Positions 52,887 to 53,914 of a stretch of 53,914 bases of DNA are shown here, in pieces. Source of the stretch: Tubiluchus corallicola (Eukaryota; Priapulida; Priapulimorpha; Priapulimorphida; Tubiluchidae); contig JAQGDQ010001224.1 of NCBI GenBank assembly GCA_030141605.1, positions 1 to 53,914 of the forward strand. Reading direction: 5' to 3'. The notes beneath the pieces were generated by a model, which did not search any database, had not been told where the DNA came from, and worked only from the letters and a program-made list of their open reading frames with translations. The position numbers and the translations under genes are program-made. Positions within the stretch are counted from its first letter, which is position 1, and each line of letters opens with the position of its first letter.

Positions 52887-53914
52887 AATTGAATTTGATG
52901 CCAAATATCTTTAAAGAGAGGGAGAGCCTGTCCTGATCGTGCACTGTTACCACTAATTGATGTCTAATTTATTGCAGTGAGAAAGGATGCATTACGCTTA
53001 AACCTTAGTGGGTATTGATTGATTTGCTCTTACCTGTGATTTTGCATTAATTGTGCTGTGAAAATAATCCAGTCAAAAATAGTCATTAGAGAAACAACGA
53101 ACGATTTTTATGAATTGTGGCCAGACTAATAATTCACTTTATTAACAAATTTAACGGTTACACTTTGCATTACGTTACAAGTTTCAAATTATAACAAAAA
53201 TTATCACATAATTCACAGCACTTTAAATAATCTCACATATAAGCCTATATAAAAAACAACAAAAATGGGACCACCTTTGTGGTACCTGCTGATAGGTGGT
53301 CACCGATCACGGTGACACTTCCTTTTTATAGGCAAGGTTAACTAAACGCAAGGTTAACTAAACACATGCTTGAAAGAAGCATACGATATAAATAATATTG
53401 TAAGGCCACGAAAGAAGCCAGGCTTGGTTTAAGGTGGTTTCCGACACTCCCAAAACAAAGGGAAAGAAAAAAAATTGGACTTGGCGAGATTTGAACTCAA
53501 ATCTGTCAAGTACATTAAGTTAAACTATACTTATCAATCGTAAATCAATGCTATGTGAACATTACCAGATTAAATCAAATCAATTTCACAATGCTAAACA
53601 CATAACGGTGTATGCAAAATAATCAGTAAACAATCAATAAAGCTAGAAAAATATCATAATCTAAATAAAGCAAGTGTAAAGGTACAAATAATGCAATTAA
53701 TGTTGATACAGCAACAGACAACAAATATGTGTATAATACGAGGTGAATACATATTGGGGATATTTTTGGGTTTTCCTTGTAATCTCCTTTCTATATTCCA
53801 GTATTTACATAATATACATCGTCAGGAAAAGGTACTTTTTCACAGGAACAGTTTGTCATCTGAATGACTGAATGATATTCCGTACGCCAAACGCTGGAAC
53901 AATCAGAAAACGTA
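52887..53914. other. Unassigned flank
   Basis: No gene recognised. On the minus strand near 53478-53510 there is a tRNA-like T-arm (GAGTTCAAATCTCGCC) followed by TTTTTTTT, which could be a tRNA-derived SINE end, but no A box or anticodon arm was found. Confidence 0.3.

Noticed and set aside
53478-53520. tRNA gene on the minus strand
   Set aside because: A T-loop-like sequence and T-run terminator exist, but I could not form an acceptor stem, D-arm or anticodon arm; at most a SINE end.

Overview
The window is animal nuclear DNA. It is AT-rich, its introns follow GT-AG, and it carries much simple-sequence DNA and many transposon relics: reverse transcriptase pieces, solo LTR-like copies, hAT-like and TTAA-flanked miniature elements, and hairpin elements. 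There is no operon structure and no ribosome-binding sites. The palindrome TAGGCCTA and near variants recur (about 3138, 32950, 33456, 45232, 45298), and there is a short TTAGGG tract near 33940. I infer a marine invertebrate, possibly a non-vertebrate deuterostome such as a tunicate, but the species is not shown by the sequence.

One large plus-strand gene dominates (ATG 7912, stop 49459-49461). I built 33 coding exons by hand from GT-AG sites with compatible phases. They sum to 7632 nt, exactly 2544 codons (2543 aa plus stop). In order the protein has a signal peptide, 14 EGF-like modules in one 1.7 kb exon, ten Ig-like domains interrupted by three more EGF modules, a hormone-receptor (HRM) domain, a GAIN-like region with a degenerate GPS, seven membrane helices and a cytoplasmic tail of about 195 aa. 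This is an adhesion GPCR (class B2) whose GPS lacks the residues needed for self-cleavage.

Region by region: 1-7900 is non-coding, with microsatellites, a 613 bp TTAA-ended repeat and a dead LINE reverse transcriptase tail. 7912-9628 encodes the signal peptide and EGF array. 10721-27727 is the expanding Ig region: an approximately 6.4 kb tandem duplication (about 8931-15360 onto 15361-20215, the second copy missing about 1.3 kb and two exons) followed by a run of approximately 1.27 kb single-Ig-exon duplications. 29242-33124 holds the last Ig and the HRM. 34910-40721 holds GAIN, GPS and TM1. 41353-45990 holds TM2-TM7. 46370-49461 is the tail. 49462-53914 has a likely 3' UTR, a fragment resembling the receptor's own last exon (51872-51952), and a nested LTR-in-repeat.

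Introns contain a lone antisense exon resembling PLK4 kinase (25451-25565), a 55-bp minisatellite whose units repeat the downstream 3' splice site (36467-37423), and several minisatellites. The main story is a receptor whose ectodomain has been growing by recent tandem duplication at three scales (117 bp, 1.27 kb, 6.4 kb) while its proteolysis site has decayed.
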